Shown: positions 36,472-48,445 of the stretch, one piece after another | How positions within the stretch are numbered: the first letter of the stretch is position 1 | How the letters are laid out: each line of letters opens with the position of its first letter | Origin: Ophioderma brevispina | Taxonomy: Eukaryota; Echinodermata; Ophiuroidea; Amphilepidida; Ophiodermatidae | Direction of reading: 5' to 3' | Length of the DNA stretch: 64,000 nt | Assembly: GCA_023653785.1 (NCBI GenBank) | Contig: JAMKCH010084883.1 | Coordinates: forward strand, 1 to 64,000 | The notes under the pieces: generated by a model | Databases searched by the model: none | Told to the model about the DNA's origin: nothing | The model's input: only the letters and a program-made list of their open reading frames with translations | Program-made: the position numbers and the translations under genes

Positions 36472-36775
36472 AGGTGCTTGTTTCGATTTAAATGTGTATT
36501 GTGTTCTCTACTTGATATGAGAGCCTGGCACTTGCATACACTTACCACCAAGTATCGTGGGAAACAAACTTACAGTTTTAATAGTAGAAGTGATAATGTA
36601 CATTACAAGGCCCATTAAAATGGCAGTTTTTTATCTGTATCTTGGAAAAGAAATTAATTTGGAAGCTGAAATTTCAGGACTACAATGAGAAAAATACATC
36701 CTTTCATCTGATATCAAAATTGATACTACTTCCGGGTAAATCAGGGGTGCCTGAAGGTGATCGTAACATGGACCT
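36472..36775. mobile_element. TTAA MITE, family Y-related, copy 3 (304 bp)
   Basis: It is flanked by TTAA at 36468-36471 and 36776-36779. The left end is AGGTGCTTGTTTCGATTT; the right end is AACATGGACCT, giving short inverted ends AGGT. It shares GTACT/CTACTTGATATGAGAGC, CACTTGCATACAC, ATTAAAATGGC and AAATTGATACTACTTCCGGG with 62175-62461. The CTTCCGGGTAAATC and ATGGACCTTTAA blocks tie it to 22649 and 26742. Confidence 0.8.
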
Positions 36776-36779
36776 TTAA

Positions 36780-37675
36780 ATACAGTCATCTAAAAATAAT
36801 GGATTTGGGTAAACGTAATATTGGAACATTGATGTACCAAAGACAGCAACAACGTGTGCCCTTCATTTGACCAAATGATTGTAACAAATGCTAAAAAAAT
36901 CACGCTTAATCTACAAGACATGCAACAGACTTACAATCCAATATGGAAACTTGAATTCAGTGGGAATTCTATGAGAAAAAATACTGTAGAACTCTACCAA
37001 CCCTGGCTGATAGCTCCAGTTGGCAAGAGCAGGGGTGCCTAGTAATACGAAGGTTGCTGGTTCTAAATCGGCAAATGAGCCACATTTGGTTTTCAACACT
37101 AACATGCGCTATCCATCCCCAGGGGAAAGATTATAAATATACATCCTTTTCAACCTGAAGAACTAAGTAGTTAACATTTCAACATTCCACCTAATGTTAA
37201 AAACTCAAATAGTACTCATTTGAAACTGGCAAATTGTATGGCAAATTGCAGGAAATAACACAACTATTTTGATATGAAAAGGTTGTGCAGCAGACAGGGT
37301 GTCAAGACAGTGGTATAGGAGGGGAGAATTAGGGCGGATGGCACAGACGACCTCATGATTCAATAATTTTTCAGGGAAAATTGGGATAAATTGGCTAAAT
37401 TAGATTCTCTTCAGAACATCTTACCTTTTATATCTGAAGTTCACTGACCTTCCAGGCTGATTTTCATTGGCTCTGCTGATAACAAAAATCCCCCACTTGA
37501 CTTGCTCCCTTAAACTAATATAGTGTACAAATATTGACTGCCCATGAAGAGGTTGATGCCCCAAGGTGAGCTTGAGACCTTACCATTTTGAGACTGAAAA
37601 TAGTACAGTCTTGAGATCACCAAAGGGAAATAGATTTGACCTGATCTCTAACAGACAGCAATTTTACTTGCTCCA
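36780..37675. other. Unannotated AT-rich sequence
   Basis: No coding or repeat signal I can support. The short frames at 36854-37105 overlap on opposite strands and resemble no family. Confidence 0.4.
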
Positions 37676-37679
37676 TATC

Positions 37680-37870
37680 GAGAGTGAAATACTCTTGAAC
37701 CTTGCATTTCACTCTTTGAAAAACTAATCTGAGAGTGAAGTCACTCTTCAAATTTTTGTTATCGGTGACATTCAGTTCAGGTTTCACTCTTCAGAATTGA
37801 CATTTCACTCTTGAGAATTTTGATGTAAGAGTGAAATACTCTTGAGAAAATATGTGAGTGAAATTTGCTG
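37680..37870. repeat. Cluster of GAGTGAAAT motifs in both orientations
   Basis: AGAGTGAAAT/ATTTCACTCT-type words occur at about 37681, 37708, 37731, 37784, 37803, 37828 and 37853, often with CTCTTGAGAA attached. Mixed orientation allows several small stem-loops. No family assigned. Confidence 0.55.
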
Positions 37871-37994
37871 AGACAGCAGTTAGTATTTGTTTTAAATACT
37901 TCAAAAATATTTTAAAAATCTATGTATGTGATAACATTGGATACATCACTTGGTGTAATAGTAACCCAAATTGTACATAGCCCTATGTCATTAA

Positions 37995-39516
37995 AGGTGA
38001 TCCTCATTGCTCGGACGGCATATTTTAAGTTATATACCAATGGAAAGCTTATGACTTCAGGATGTCAAAAATATCTTTTCCAAAAAAAATAATCGTGTAA
38101 TATAGCCGCTATAAACCAAAAACTAACCCTATATTTCGTTGCGATTTTACGCCCAAAAAATACGCTTAAGCTTTCCTTCTCTGACCTTGGCAAATTCGTG
38201 TGACGTAGGCGATTGCACAAGTCTTGTTGCGCAATGCATCCTCCAATGTAAAGGAACCCCAAATCGCTCCTCTTCTCCTGTGTTGAATTTCGCCAATATA
38301 GCGATAAATGTTGGTTGAATAGGTTCCTTAATCTCTGTAGATTGGTAATTATAATTCCCGGCTTCATAAGTGTGCAAGAAATGTGAAAAAATCGCTTGAA
38401 TTCCCATCGCTTACGATGAATCGTGAGTAGCGAGCAGAGCTCAGAGCAAAGCTGTGTTTACACACAAGTGTGATATTTTGACCACCACTCATGCTCCTGG
38501 AGCATAGGTTGTGGCAACCGTTCCAGAGCGGAGCTATTCATTATATTTAGCGCTGACCACAATAGCAGTAGCGAATCTCGCTACTGCTTCTTTTAAAATA
38601 TATAAAATTGTCATTATTTTTTCAGGTTAGAGGCAGAGGGTTAGAGGGAAAAATTCTAGGAAAAAAAAAAAAGAAGAAAAATAAATAGCTGGCCTTTAAG
38701 GTTAGTGAGGGAGACCTGCCCCTGGAGCATGTGTGGTGGTCAAAAACTATCGCATGCTTAAAGACACAGCTCTTCCATTGATTTACGTTACACCCTCTTA
38801 TGCTAACCGATGGAATTGCATGAGGTATAGGCGCTATCAGGGGGAGTAACGGTGGATATCTTAATCTTTTCTCAGACTGGGAAACAGTCACTCAATTATG
38901 GTTAATTGAACCTTTTTATTAATGAATCACTGTTGGCTTTGCTATTGGCTTTCCGGTAAAGTCTTGGCTCATCGAGTGTAACATGGCGGTAATTTCTTGA
39001 ACTAGCGACAATTTGTTCACCATAACAAATTGCAGCAATACTACGAAGCAAGGAATTCAATAATGTTTAAAATGCCGACTGAACCGCCTTCTCTGCCCGC
39101 TTCTCATGTGACTGAGTGGGATATATAATATAATATATAGCCATCAAATCTACCAGATACTTCAACAGACAGTTATCTGTATCTGTATTGCTCATTATTC
39201 TGATTTAGTTGAGCAAAATTTAGAGAAAATAATGGTAAGTCTACGAAAGCGCAGAAGCGAGCGATACAATTGAATGGGATTTTGTTTACTTGCATCGACG
39301 ATTGCACAATCGGTGACGTCACCACCTCACAGCGCCCAAGTCAATAATATTGACTTTCGCTGAAGTGATGTTGCTAGAAAGACGATTTTCATTTTGGCTC
39401 TTGTAACCAAATCGTGAGTAGCATAAATATGATACAGTTACATATAAAATCGCTATAATTAAGCTTTCCTTTGGTATATAGCTTAATATATGCCGTCCGA
39501 GCAATGAGGATCACCT
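37995..39516. mobile_element. 1.5-kb TTAA element with ~60-bp inverted ends
   Basis: TTAA lies at 37991-37994 and 39517-39520. The first 28 bases, starting AGGTGATCCTCATTGCTCGG, are the exact reverse complement of 39489-39516. Similarity continues inward for ~30 more bases (TATATACCAATGGAAAGCTT against TATATACCAAAGGAAAGCTT). There is no transposase ORF; the overlapping minus-strand frames at 38065-38407 match nothing I know. It contains a nested foldback (38450-38771) and GGTGACGTCACC, a perfect CRE-type palindrome, near 39310. Confidence 0.88.
38450..38771. repeat. Nested foldback inside the TTAA element
   Basis: The left arm, with AGCTGTGTTTACACACAAG..TTTTGACCACCACTCATGC (about 38450-38503), is mirrored at about 38718-38771 (CATGTGTGGTGGTCAAAA..AGACACAGCT). 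Arms are ~53 bp with mismatches and the interior is ~215 bp. This may be a separate MITE or the original centre of the host element. Confidence 0.65.
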
Positions 39517-40075
39517 TTAACAATAAATTGATTATATCACATTCTGGCAAATAAACAAGCTAGATAGTATTGGTTTGCCCAACCCTAAGGAGCCCTACAA
39601 GTTCACACCTGTTGAGATTTTATTTGCAAAAAATGATCTTAGGATTCCCCTTGCATTGCAGATTTAAGAACCAATCAAATGGCTCACATTTGCATTTTAA
39701 TTGACTCGGTATTCATAAAATGATCCGGGATCAACCAAGTGTGATTCAAAGAAGTGACTTTTGTTGTCTTGCCAATTTCATACAAGCTGTGGAGATTGGG
39801 CCTAACCGGATATAGCAGTAGCAGTATCTTCAATAACTAAGGGTGGGTTAATTTTAGTGAGAGAATTGCTCATTTGTCAAAAAAAGAAAAAAAAGAGTCT
39901 GTAGAACATAATCTTATCCTGAAGCATCTTGTGATGTTTGCATGTTGCAAGAACTTTAAGGTAGCCTTTTAGACCCTATAGAGCTATATGTTACCAACAT
40001 CTTGACACCCTCCTGTGGAGAAATTCTTCTTCATAGTAAACTATACATTGATTCTAATATGTTGGTTCTTGTATT
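39302..40075. repeat. Source copy of a local duplication
   Basis: 39302-39960, covering the right part of the TTAA element plus its flank, recurs at 40691-41330 with very few differences. Similarity resumes at 40040-40075 against 41694-41730 (TATACATT.ATTCTA..TGTTGGTTCTTG). So the duplicated block was once longer, and the second copy was later interrupted or rearranged by a small TIR element. Confidence 0.85.
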
Positions 40076-40078
40076 AAG

Positions 40079-40185
40079 CCCGATGTATACTCCACTATCG
40101 CTTCATCGCGCGATGCTGCGATGAAATTTTACATCGCAATACCGCGCGATAAAAGTCATGTATACTCCGAGCGACAAATGTCTCA
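40079..40185. repeat. CpG-dense ATCGCGCGAT block
   Basis: A 100-bp stretch has TGTATACTCC at both ends (about 40084 and 40163) and CATCGCGCGATG / ACCGCGCGAT inside. It is unlike the surrounding AT-rich DNA. Possibly a MITE terminus; the other end is not found. Confidence 0.35.
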
Positions 40186-40690
40186 TCTCGCGGAAGTTGT
40201 TGCTGTATTGTTTTATTGACAACTAATGTTGCCAGTTGGCATTTTTCATAACAATTTAGAGAATTATCTACATACCGTTCCGTATTTTGACGATATAGCT
40301 CTGGATTTCCCGAATGAGATCCAGCAAACTAGAATAGACGAGCGATATTATTTATGATACTAGGTCAAAGTTATATTAAAATTTGTTATCCATGCTTGTT
40401 GATCAAGTAATATAGGACGGATATTGCCAATATGCATTTTGAATTCTTGGCAAATAATGTAGGCCTACATGTTCTGGACTATTTTTTATTGTTTTACCAT
40501 TTAAGTTTCGCACATCTTCAAGGATTTTGCATGACTTTTATCATTGTTAAATGCCCAGTTTGATGATGACCAGTTAGTAGTACCTACATTTGTACACGGG
40601 GTTGGCCATACATGCAACATGTAGGATGCGGAGCTCAGAGTAGAATCAGGTGGGTAAACAAAATATTTCGCTTTTTTTTTTTTTTTTTTT

Positions 40691-41730
40691 TGCACAATCG
40701 GTGACGTCACCACCTCACAGCGCCCAAGTCAATAATATTGACTTTCGCTGAAGTGATGTTGCTAGAAAGACGATTTTCATTTTGGCTCTTGTAACCAAAT
40801 CGTGAGTAGCATAAATATGATACAGTTACATATAAAATCGCTATAAAATAAGCTTTCCATTGGTATATAGCTTAATATATGCCGTCCGAGCAATGAGGAT
40901 CACCTTTAACAATAAATTGATTATATCACATTCTGGCAAATAAACAAGCTTGATAGTATTGGTTTTGCCCAACCCTAAGGAGCCCTACAAGTTCACACCT
41001 GTTGAGATTTTATTTGCAAAAAATTATCTTAGGATTCCCCTTGCAGATTTATCACAATCAAATGGCTCACATTTGCATTTTAATTGACTCGGTATTCATA
41101 AAATGATCCGGGATCAACCAAGTGTGATTCAAAGAAGTGACTTTCGTTGTCTTGCCAATTTCAAACAAGCTGTAGAGATTGGGCCTAACCGGATATAACG
41201 GTAGAAGCATCTTCAATAACTAAGAAAGGGTTAATTTTAGTGAGAGAATTGCTCATTTGTCAAAAAAAGAAAACATAAGACTGTAGAACATGATCGTATC
41301 CTGCAGCAAACAAATATCACAAGAACTTTTAAGGGGGGATGTTGTATTGTTCCTAATAAATGCCCCGGGGGCGGTGCATTTTTCAAAAGGGAGGGCATTT
41401 ATTACAGTCAAAAATGGAAAGTAAAAAATCCCGCAAAATCACCTTACACACGCTTATTTTCGCCGATTACCAATAATACAAATGAACGAGCAGGGGGACG
41501 CTGTTTTCGCACCACCCGAGGTCAAAGTTCCATACTAATTAAACTATTACAACTGTGCACAACAGCGATTATGATACGGATTACGGCAGTCCTGGCCATT
41601 AAATCATGTGATTTAGGTAAGCTTAACTCATTTTCTTGAATTGTTTTATCCAAAAATCGTAGGGGGGGGGGCGTTTATTAGGAACAACACGGTATACATT
41701 AATTCTATTGTGTTGGTTCTTGTATTATCA
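40691..41730. repeat. Second copy of the local duplication, starting at a 20-T tract
   Basis: The copy begins at TGCACAATCGGTGACGTCAC, immediately after poly-T 40672-40691, and follows 39302-39960 to about 41330. A TIR element (41341-41694) then interrupts it before matching resumes. The source copy has no poly-T at the same place. Read on the minus strand, the copy ends in poly-A, as a retrocopy would, but no AATAAA precedes the tail. Confidence 0.8.
41341..41694. mobile_element. Small TIR element with GTTCCTAATAAAYGCCCC ends
   Basis: The left end GTTGTATTGTTCCTAATAAA is mirrored by TTTATTAGGAACAACAC on the right, with ~21-25 bp of inverted match followed by C/G runs. The interior segment 41450-41560 (GCTTATTTTCGCCGATTACC and onward) recurs at 53279-53390. 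Non-coding, ~355 bp. Confidence 0.7.
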
Positions 41731-42190
41731 GCATTTATTCAAAAGCATAGCCATAGATGATTGAATCAAGTCCAACTGTAAGCCATCCCTGAACAGTAAA
41801 ACTTGACCCAGTTACACAGAATGCAGCATAGTAATAGGCTCAACTTGATTTAATGACAGATTTTCTTTAAATATAACATCTTAGTTTATAATAATAATAT
41901 TTGAAGTGGCTGGGGGGCTTAAATCCCTCTAGAGATTCATCACTCTCCTCTTAGAGGTTAATTAATTGGGTTAAAGAAATAAGAACAAATTAAAGGTATG
42001 GAGGTATTGTTAATACATTAGCAGTAACTGGCTGTACAGAGCATCTAGTAAAAGTTTGTTAATTTGCCATGAAATTTCTCAGTTTAATGTATTTCTAAAT
42101 TGTAAACATATCTCCATGTGCACAAGAACACACACACAACAGACACACATATTGTATTCTCTACCTAACCATGGATGTCACTATAGAAAT
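41731..42190. other. Unannotated AT-rich sequence
   Basis: Nothing recognisable beyond a short CA-rich tract near 42120-42150. Confidence 0.35.
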
Positions 42191-42194
42191 TAGG

Positions 42195-42550
42195 GTTAAA
42201 TTATACACAGAGAATATAGCAATCAGGGTTAACAAGGAGAGAATAGCAATCAGGGCTTATAGAAAATAGCAATCAGGATTAAACTGTATCTTATGAAGTA
42301 AAATAATATTACAGTTCAGTATCGTGGTTAAACTACATGTATATAGGGAATAACAATCAGGTTTAAATTTTATTTAAGGGATAAAGAAATACGAGGTTTT
42401 GGCAAATGTGGACATCTGCATTTGACAGATGTCCGTATTGTAAAACATCAAATATGTATCCCGGTTAGATTGTGAATACATGCATGTATACATGCACATA
42501 CTCACACATGTGCACACACACACACACATACATGTACAGGCACACAAAGC
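42195..42550. repeat. Diverged AATAGCAATCAGGGTTAA repeats and CA microsatellite
   Basis: AATAGCAATCAGG or AATAACAATCAGG followed by TTAA/TTTAA occurs at about 42217, 42243, 42266 and 42349. A CA-rich microsatellite follows at about 42480-42540. The minus-strand 60-codon frame here is just the microsatellite translated. Confidence 0.55.
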
Positions 42551-42588
42551 AAACATATACTCCTAATTGCCATCCATTCTTAAAATGG

Positions 42589-42762
42589 TCAAATCCTACA
42601 AGTATCACTTTTTTCAGTGATAGTTAAGTATTCTAAGAATTGAAGCAGGCAATGCAATATTCTAGAGCTCTTCACCATGTCTCCCATCAGTTTCCTGAAG
42701 TAGCCCATCTCTGCCAAACCAAGAGAGCACTTCGGCTTGTCTCCAAAGGCAAAGTTGGGCAT
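42589..42762 (-). other. Candidate protein-coding exon (minus strand)
   Basis: On the minus strand, ATG at 42762 opens 57 codons to a TGA ending at 42589. The first ~30 codons (42762-42676) look exon-like: locally high GC, mostly G/C in third positions, and a balanced peptide starting MPNFAFGDKPKCSLGLAEMG. After ..GDM the composition turns AT-rich, and a possible splice donor (ATG|GTGAAG) sits at that point, suggesting the exon ends near 42676. The frame is open for 8 codons upstream of ATG, with AG acceptor options just before. I do not recognise the family. A second frame (..QAEVLSWFGRDG..) is also open, which lowers confidence. Confidence 0.3.
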
Positions 42763-42789
42763 TTTCAGGAGTCTTTCTCCATTTCATTT

Positions 42790-44200
42790 TGAATCAGTGC
42801 AACCTCACTTATACTATAATAACATATTGCAAATAGCATTGATGAACTGAGTCTCTTATATGCAGTTTTACTTGATATTAGTACATAAAGATTATCCATG
42901 GATTCAGATAGATGCATCAAATTGCATTTAGAAAAAAAAGTAAATCTTGGGTCTTCTTCAGACTAAACTCTGGCACCAAATGGGTATTAAAAGGGAAACA
43001 GTGATGTAGTGGAGGTTACAACGCTTTTTTTAAGTTGTGTATTTGCAAAAAGGTACAAAAAATTACAGCATCTTTTTGCCTATAAACATGTACATATCAA
43101 AAAATGTATCCATTAAGTGTTTATATGCGCGTATATGCAAAAATAGTACGCGTAATGACCCGAGTATAGTCCCAGCACCCCCGAACCCGTTTTTAAGGCT
43201 GAAAATACCTTGAAATTTGGGGGGTGGGATAATGGGTAGCCCCAATCTTGCCCCGAAGCGTAGTTGAAAATGTCTTGCCCTACTTCGCCACATACACTGT
43301 ACAGCCCTTCAATGACTTCTCCGAATTTTGAAGACTCATAAAGTTGAAAAAATGCTGTTTTTTTTTTTTCGATAGTATGTAGTTTACCACCCTCATTCCT
43401 GAAGTAGATTCTCTTTTGTCATATAACAACCATGACTATAATGTAACTTTATGATTGTTTTTTATCAAAACAAAAAACCGGCAAAAAACGGACAAAATAG
43501 TCGCGAAACTGAAACCAATTTTGCATCAGTGTTTTGGGCGGCGGCCATAGTTTGGTTTGGCTGCCAAATGCCTCTGAACCCTACACCGCCTTGTTCAAAA
43601 TATTTTTTTTCCGTTTCAGAAAACAAAATCCAGCCACCAAAAAACTATTTTAGGAATGACTTTATGAAACTGCATAATTTTTATGGACATGTTACAATCA
43701 TTTTTATACTGAATATGGAAAAGAGTGAAAACCATGTAGACATCCGCGTCTGAGTGAGTAGAAAGCCTTGAAGTGTTGACCCATAACATGGTCTTCTGCT
43801 GTGTTCTATCCCTCGGAAATGGTTATGATTTTTCACAAACTTTAATGGTTCCACGTCATTAGAAACATGTCTTGTGATGGATTAGATTAAAATAATTAAA
43901 ATGTTCGTATTCCGTGTATTGGAAAACTGCCATACTCATTGGAATTAAGGCTAAAAGGTTTGTTTGAAGAGAATAGGTTGCCGAATTTTGCAGTCAGTTA
44001 GGTCCAAATTTTTTGGCATGGGATAATAAACGGATCTTTAGAATTTTGTCTGTTCTGAATTTTCCTAAAACTTAGGGGTGGGATTATAATCGAGCATGGG
44101 ACATAACTCAGGTCAGTACGGTAATTAGGCTATACTTGTGTTATGTAGTAAAGTATAATTGCAATTTTTTTGTACCATAACCACTGAAGGTAAGGTGGTC
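42790..44200. other. Unannotated sequence
   Basis: No coding, RNA or clear repeat signal. The 100-codon frame starting at 43451 is lysine/asparagine-rich and resembles no family. Confidence 0.35.
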
Positions 44201-44205
44201 ATTAA

Positions 44206-44450
44206 AGACCTAGTCAGTGATTTGAAAAATATTTGAAATTTGCAGGAATCATCTCTTCAAGTGGGATAAGTCGGTAGAATTCTCCTAAGTTTAACCTTTC
44301 CAGACTGTAGAATTGAACAGAAAAGAAGAAACGCAGTGTTCCAAAAGCGATTCTCCCTTCAATTACGTGTGTAGTAGTGTCCGTTCGGACAGTAATGACT
44401 AAATCTCCGATTCTGTCTATGGGTTTGCTTCTAGTCTTCATTTGTCAGTG
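44206..44450. mobile_element. Possible TTAA MITE (left end only)
   Basis: TTAA at 44202-44205 is followed by AGACCTAGTCAGTGATTTG, similar to other MITE starts here. A central palindrome TGTCCGTTCGGACA (44378-44391) parallels the one in 18658-18966. I could not find a matching right end or second TTAA. Confidence 0.3.
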
Positions 44451-44459
44451 TATGTTAGG

Positions 44460-47400
44460 ATCCCTGCACACTTTTTACATCCAATGCAAAAGTCTGATTT
44501 TTTTGATGATTTTTTTTTTTCGATTTGCCTGATTTAGCAATCAACTGATAGTGGTCGGTTTTACTTTATGGGCCTATTTCTTAATTTTAACATCGGGGTT
44601 GGGGTTAGAGTGGGATTGGGAAGGATGGTTTTAGAATTAAATACGGACTCATAGCTCCCGTCAAAAATAAAAATGTTTAAACTGTACATGAATGTATCAT
44701 TAGATGAAGATAATAAAAAAGGCCTGAAAATGGTGTCATGATTGTGTTAGAATCCTAGTATACTCCAGAAAGATACCTACTTCTCTAAATCTAATTGGCC
44801 CTTCCCTGTCTTATGAGTAGGCTTTCGGCTAGTAAAATAGGCATTTGTTGGGTTGTTTTTTGGTGGAAAAACAAAGAGAAAAGGTCAAATTGAAAACCTT
44901 GGTTTTTGTTACTCAATCACAACCAGACACATCACTTGAAGGAAGCCTCCCAATTTTGAGGATGTTTGCCAGATTGGCTTACTCATTGTTTGTATAATTT
45001 ATCATTGATTTTCGTATTGGTTTCTTTGAAGTTGATCTGTTGGAGGCACTGCACATTACCCGCATTGATGTGATAATGCTATTCATCTAGTCAATACAAC
45101 AGGGCAAAATTTAACCTACCTTGAATTTCCGACAAGCAAGTGACGCAAGAAGCGGAGGCCTCGTGTATTTAAACCGTTTATCAATTTTTTAACCTCCATT
45201 TCTTGGCCGACTAAGAAAATACTCTGAAATATTCCAAGTCGAATTAACAAGTGTACGGCATGCATAGCCATAAGCGTCGCTGAAAAAGTGCGTCCGTGTG
45301 AGGAACCCCCTGTTGGCATTTTCAAAGAATGTCAAAGCATGTGAATGCGATTTCACATGATTTCCTGTGTGGCTTTTATTGTTGCGACCTTTGTAAAAAT
45401 TGTGGCTGGGGGTTTGGCAGTCCCACTCCCACAGACGTTTCACATTTCAAATTAAGGGGGGCATCAATGCTCTGAGTCCGGTGTCTGTAAACTTGATATA
45501 ATAAATCCAAGAGAATCACGTTGAAAGCATCATTTATGATGACAAAAACTGGGGGCACCATAAACACTTGAAAGGAGTACATGTAGTGATTTGGGGAAGC
45601 GGGTCATCTCAAAAAAATCAACAAAACAAGAGAGTGAACAACCAGTTGTTATCTGACCACAGGCGCCATTTTGAAGGTATTCCATAACCTAGTCGTCAGG
45701 CCTAAGTTTTTGGGTGGCCACTTATGAACACTCTAATTGTTGCACGGCACCGGTGGATGGTGGATCTTGTTTTGCATAAATGTGCACTTCATATTCGATT
45801 GGTTTAGATAATAATTTTTCAACTGGAGTGAAGAGGAGAAATAACCCAGGCTCCGATTACCTCCCTGAATTGTCACATTTGTCCAGTAGACTTCAGTTCG
45901 GCCCGGGAGTTGAACTCGTGACACCATACATTTGTCGACGGCAATAATAGTGTATAAGTGGGAAGTGTAATGTTGGATGTTAATATGAGGAAGATTTAAA
46001 ACCAAATCCTGTCTTTATAGGTCAAAAAACGTGCATAACCAGAACCCCTGGACCCGTCCAAATTATGTACTCATTTGGGGAAGCAGGGAATGGGAGGCCA
46101 CGTTAGAAAAGGCTGACTCAGATGATTTCAAAATATAATTATTTGAGTAAAATTAAATAGCAATCTAGAACTAAAGATAGTCAGCCAAAATGTTCAATTT
46201 CCAAAGTTAGAGCTGAATTGGATTTTCTCCGTTTTCATGCAGTAAAAACTTTATGCACAGTATAAATAAGCATGCCAAGGACACCTTGTATGGAACCAAA
46301 AATGTCTGGATCCGGAATTTTATAACAGTGTGATTTTATGATTTTTGATTGAGCTTAGTTTTTCACACATGATTAGGTATATGCCAAGCTTAGGTAATGC
46401 AAAAAACACGATTTGTTTGAAAATTGAGTTCGCCCTCATCGTAAATCTGTAACTAGACTTGCTTGGATTGCATTTGAATTATTTGTCTTGCTACTGCTGA
46501 TTAATGCTTATGAATGCAAATATTTTAAATTTGGGAGAACCTGAAAAATGTTGATTTTCTTGTCACCTATGTGGTGTGAAGGGTTAACTTTTTTCATGAG
46601 AAGGCCATAACTACTAACTATACCTATCACACTTACTCTGTACCGTGCGCTTAAACAGCACGAGCACATTTTCACAAATATGAAATTTTAGTCAAATTGC
46701 TTGCAATCATAGTCCAATTCCACGCCAATTAGAAGAATGAAATAATATTTTACACACTAAAATAACATACCCCAAAACAACATTAAATTAAGAGGCTAAA
46801 GACATTCAGTATTTGTATGCTAACCTTTTTTAAGTTAATGCCATAAACTTTTGATCACCAAATGCATCTATTATAATAATATCATAGACTCATTGGATAT
46901 AAACCACAAAGGTCACAGATTGGTCAAACAGGGTGGATGCCGTGGAAAACCTCCAGTGGTGTATTTCTTTTGTTTAAATGCCATTTCCATAGTCTGCTAA
47001 ATAAATGACTCCCAAGACGTTTATTATAAAATCATTCTGTTTACCCTAAAGGCGCGGATGTGGGCTTACTCACGGTGAGGGCTAGATATTAAAGCTTTCA
47101 CACCAGTGCAAATTTATCAATTTTAAAAAATCGTGAGGGCCACAGTATTTTTCAAATGGTAATTATGTAATTATGCCAAAAGAAGAAATGTCAGTCTTTT
47201 GCCTGCTGACCACTATTTGCAGTCCATGACCTCACTTAGGGTGTTGATAATAAAATCATGATGCATCATGGGAATTGATTTTTATTAGCCCTCTTAGAAA
47301 TAATGCTAATATGCAGAGTGCTAAGCACTTGTGAAATTATCATCTCTTAATTAGAAGTGGAATACAATGAAAAATCTTCACTACTTGGTAGAGCTGTGGT

Positions 47401-48090
47401 AATACGGGACTGTGTGTATAACCCCAAAACCCGATATTGTCGAGATTACTCTCGTAGAAGGGGAAATAATGTATAGAGCTGGTGGTTCCTGGATCATGTG
47501 TCTTTTGGAATGTGAATACAATCTATTCCATGTTGTGATTTGTGTTGTGATTATGTGAATCCTGCATTTTCCGTTCAATCTGTCATTCAATTTTGTTAAA
47601 ATGAAAAGCCAATTAAATCCTCCCCCGCAGTTTTTGCAATTCAAAATTTGAAGTTAATCATCAAAAGAATGCAAACATTTAATCAAAAAATCACAATAGG
47701 TAATTTTTAAATTATATACTAAATTTAATTTCACAAAATTATTGTTAATCCCATAGGAATTTAAAAAAAAACAAAGTTAAAATACATTCAGGAAATTGGC
47801 TCACATATGTTTCAACAAATAGGTTATTTGATAAAAAGGAAACTGTATCATTATTTTGATTATATTTCATAAAGCTGAATACAAACATATTTCAGAAAAT
47901 TGGATTGATTTTAATTTGTCAAATTTTCATATTTCTTAAATGTAATGCCCTGATTTCTTTCACATCATTTCTGCTGGCTAAAAGTCATCTATTAACCTCT
48001 TCCACCTTTTGTTACATATCTAGCAGCTCCTTTTTCCAACAGCATACAGTGTTTACTGTAATTATAGTACATCCTTGATTTTCAATCAAG
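44460..48090. other. Unannotated AT-rich sequence
   Basis: I see no supportable gene. Overlapping minus-strand frames at 45116-45582 shift between frames with no family resemblance. A GAGTTCAACTCCCGG word near 45905-45920 (minus) resembles a tRNA B box but has no A box. The rest is A/T-rich with no repeat partner in the window. Confidence 0.4.
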
Positions 48091-48099
48091 CACCATTAA

Positions 48100-48441
48100 A
48101 GGCACTATCAGTGATTTGCTAATCAAAAAAAATTTAAAAAATCATCAGATCAGATTTTTTCATATCTGAACAAGTACAGACCTGATTCCCCACATAACCT
48201 ACAAGTAATAGAACAAAGCAGCCTAATAGGGACATAATTGGATGTTTTTATCATTCCTTTCTGTATGGACACTTACTGGAATGAGGATTCTTATTTTTAA
48301 ATACTGCTGTTTTTCTTAATTTCTCAATTTTTGAGTTGGACAAAAATAAGTTATGGGAATTCTACAGACTTACCATTAAGCTTATCCTGCAAATTTCAAA
48401 AAAGGTAAAATTTTGACTCTTTTGGGTGGATTGATAGTGTC
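48100..48441. mobile_element. TTAA MITE with CACTATCA inverted ends (342 bp)
   Basis: TTAA lies at 48096-48099 and 48442-48445. The left end AGGCACTATCAGTGATT mirrors the right end GGATTGATAGTGTC. The same CACTATCA end motif occurs on 61106-61935. Non-coding. Confidence 0.78.
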
Positions 48442-48445
48442 TTAA

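Noticed and set aside
44214..44441. 75-codon minus ORF starting MKTRSKPIDRIGDL
   Set aside because: It lies inside a probable MITE with a central palindrome and resembles no family.
45733..46005. tRNA or SINE suggested by a B-box-like GAGTTCAACTCCCGG on the minus strand
   Set aside because: No A box, no cloverleaf stems and no tail; a lone 15-base match is expected by chance.
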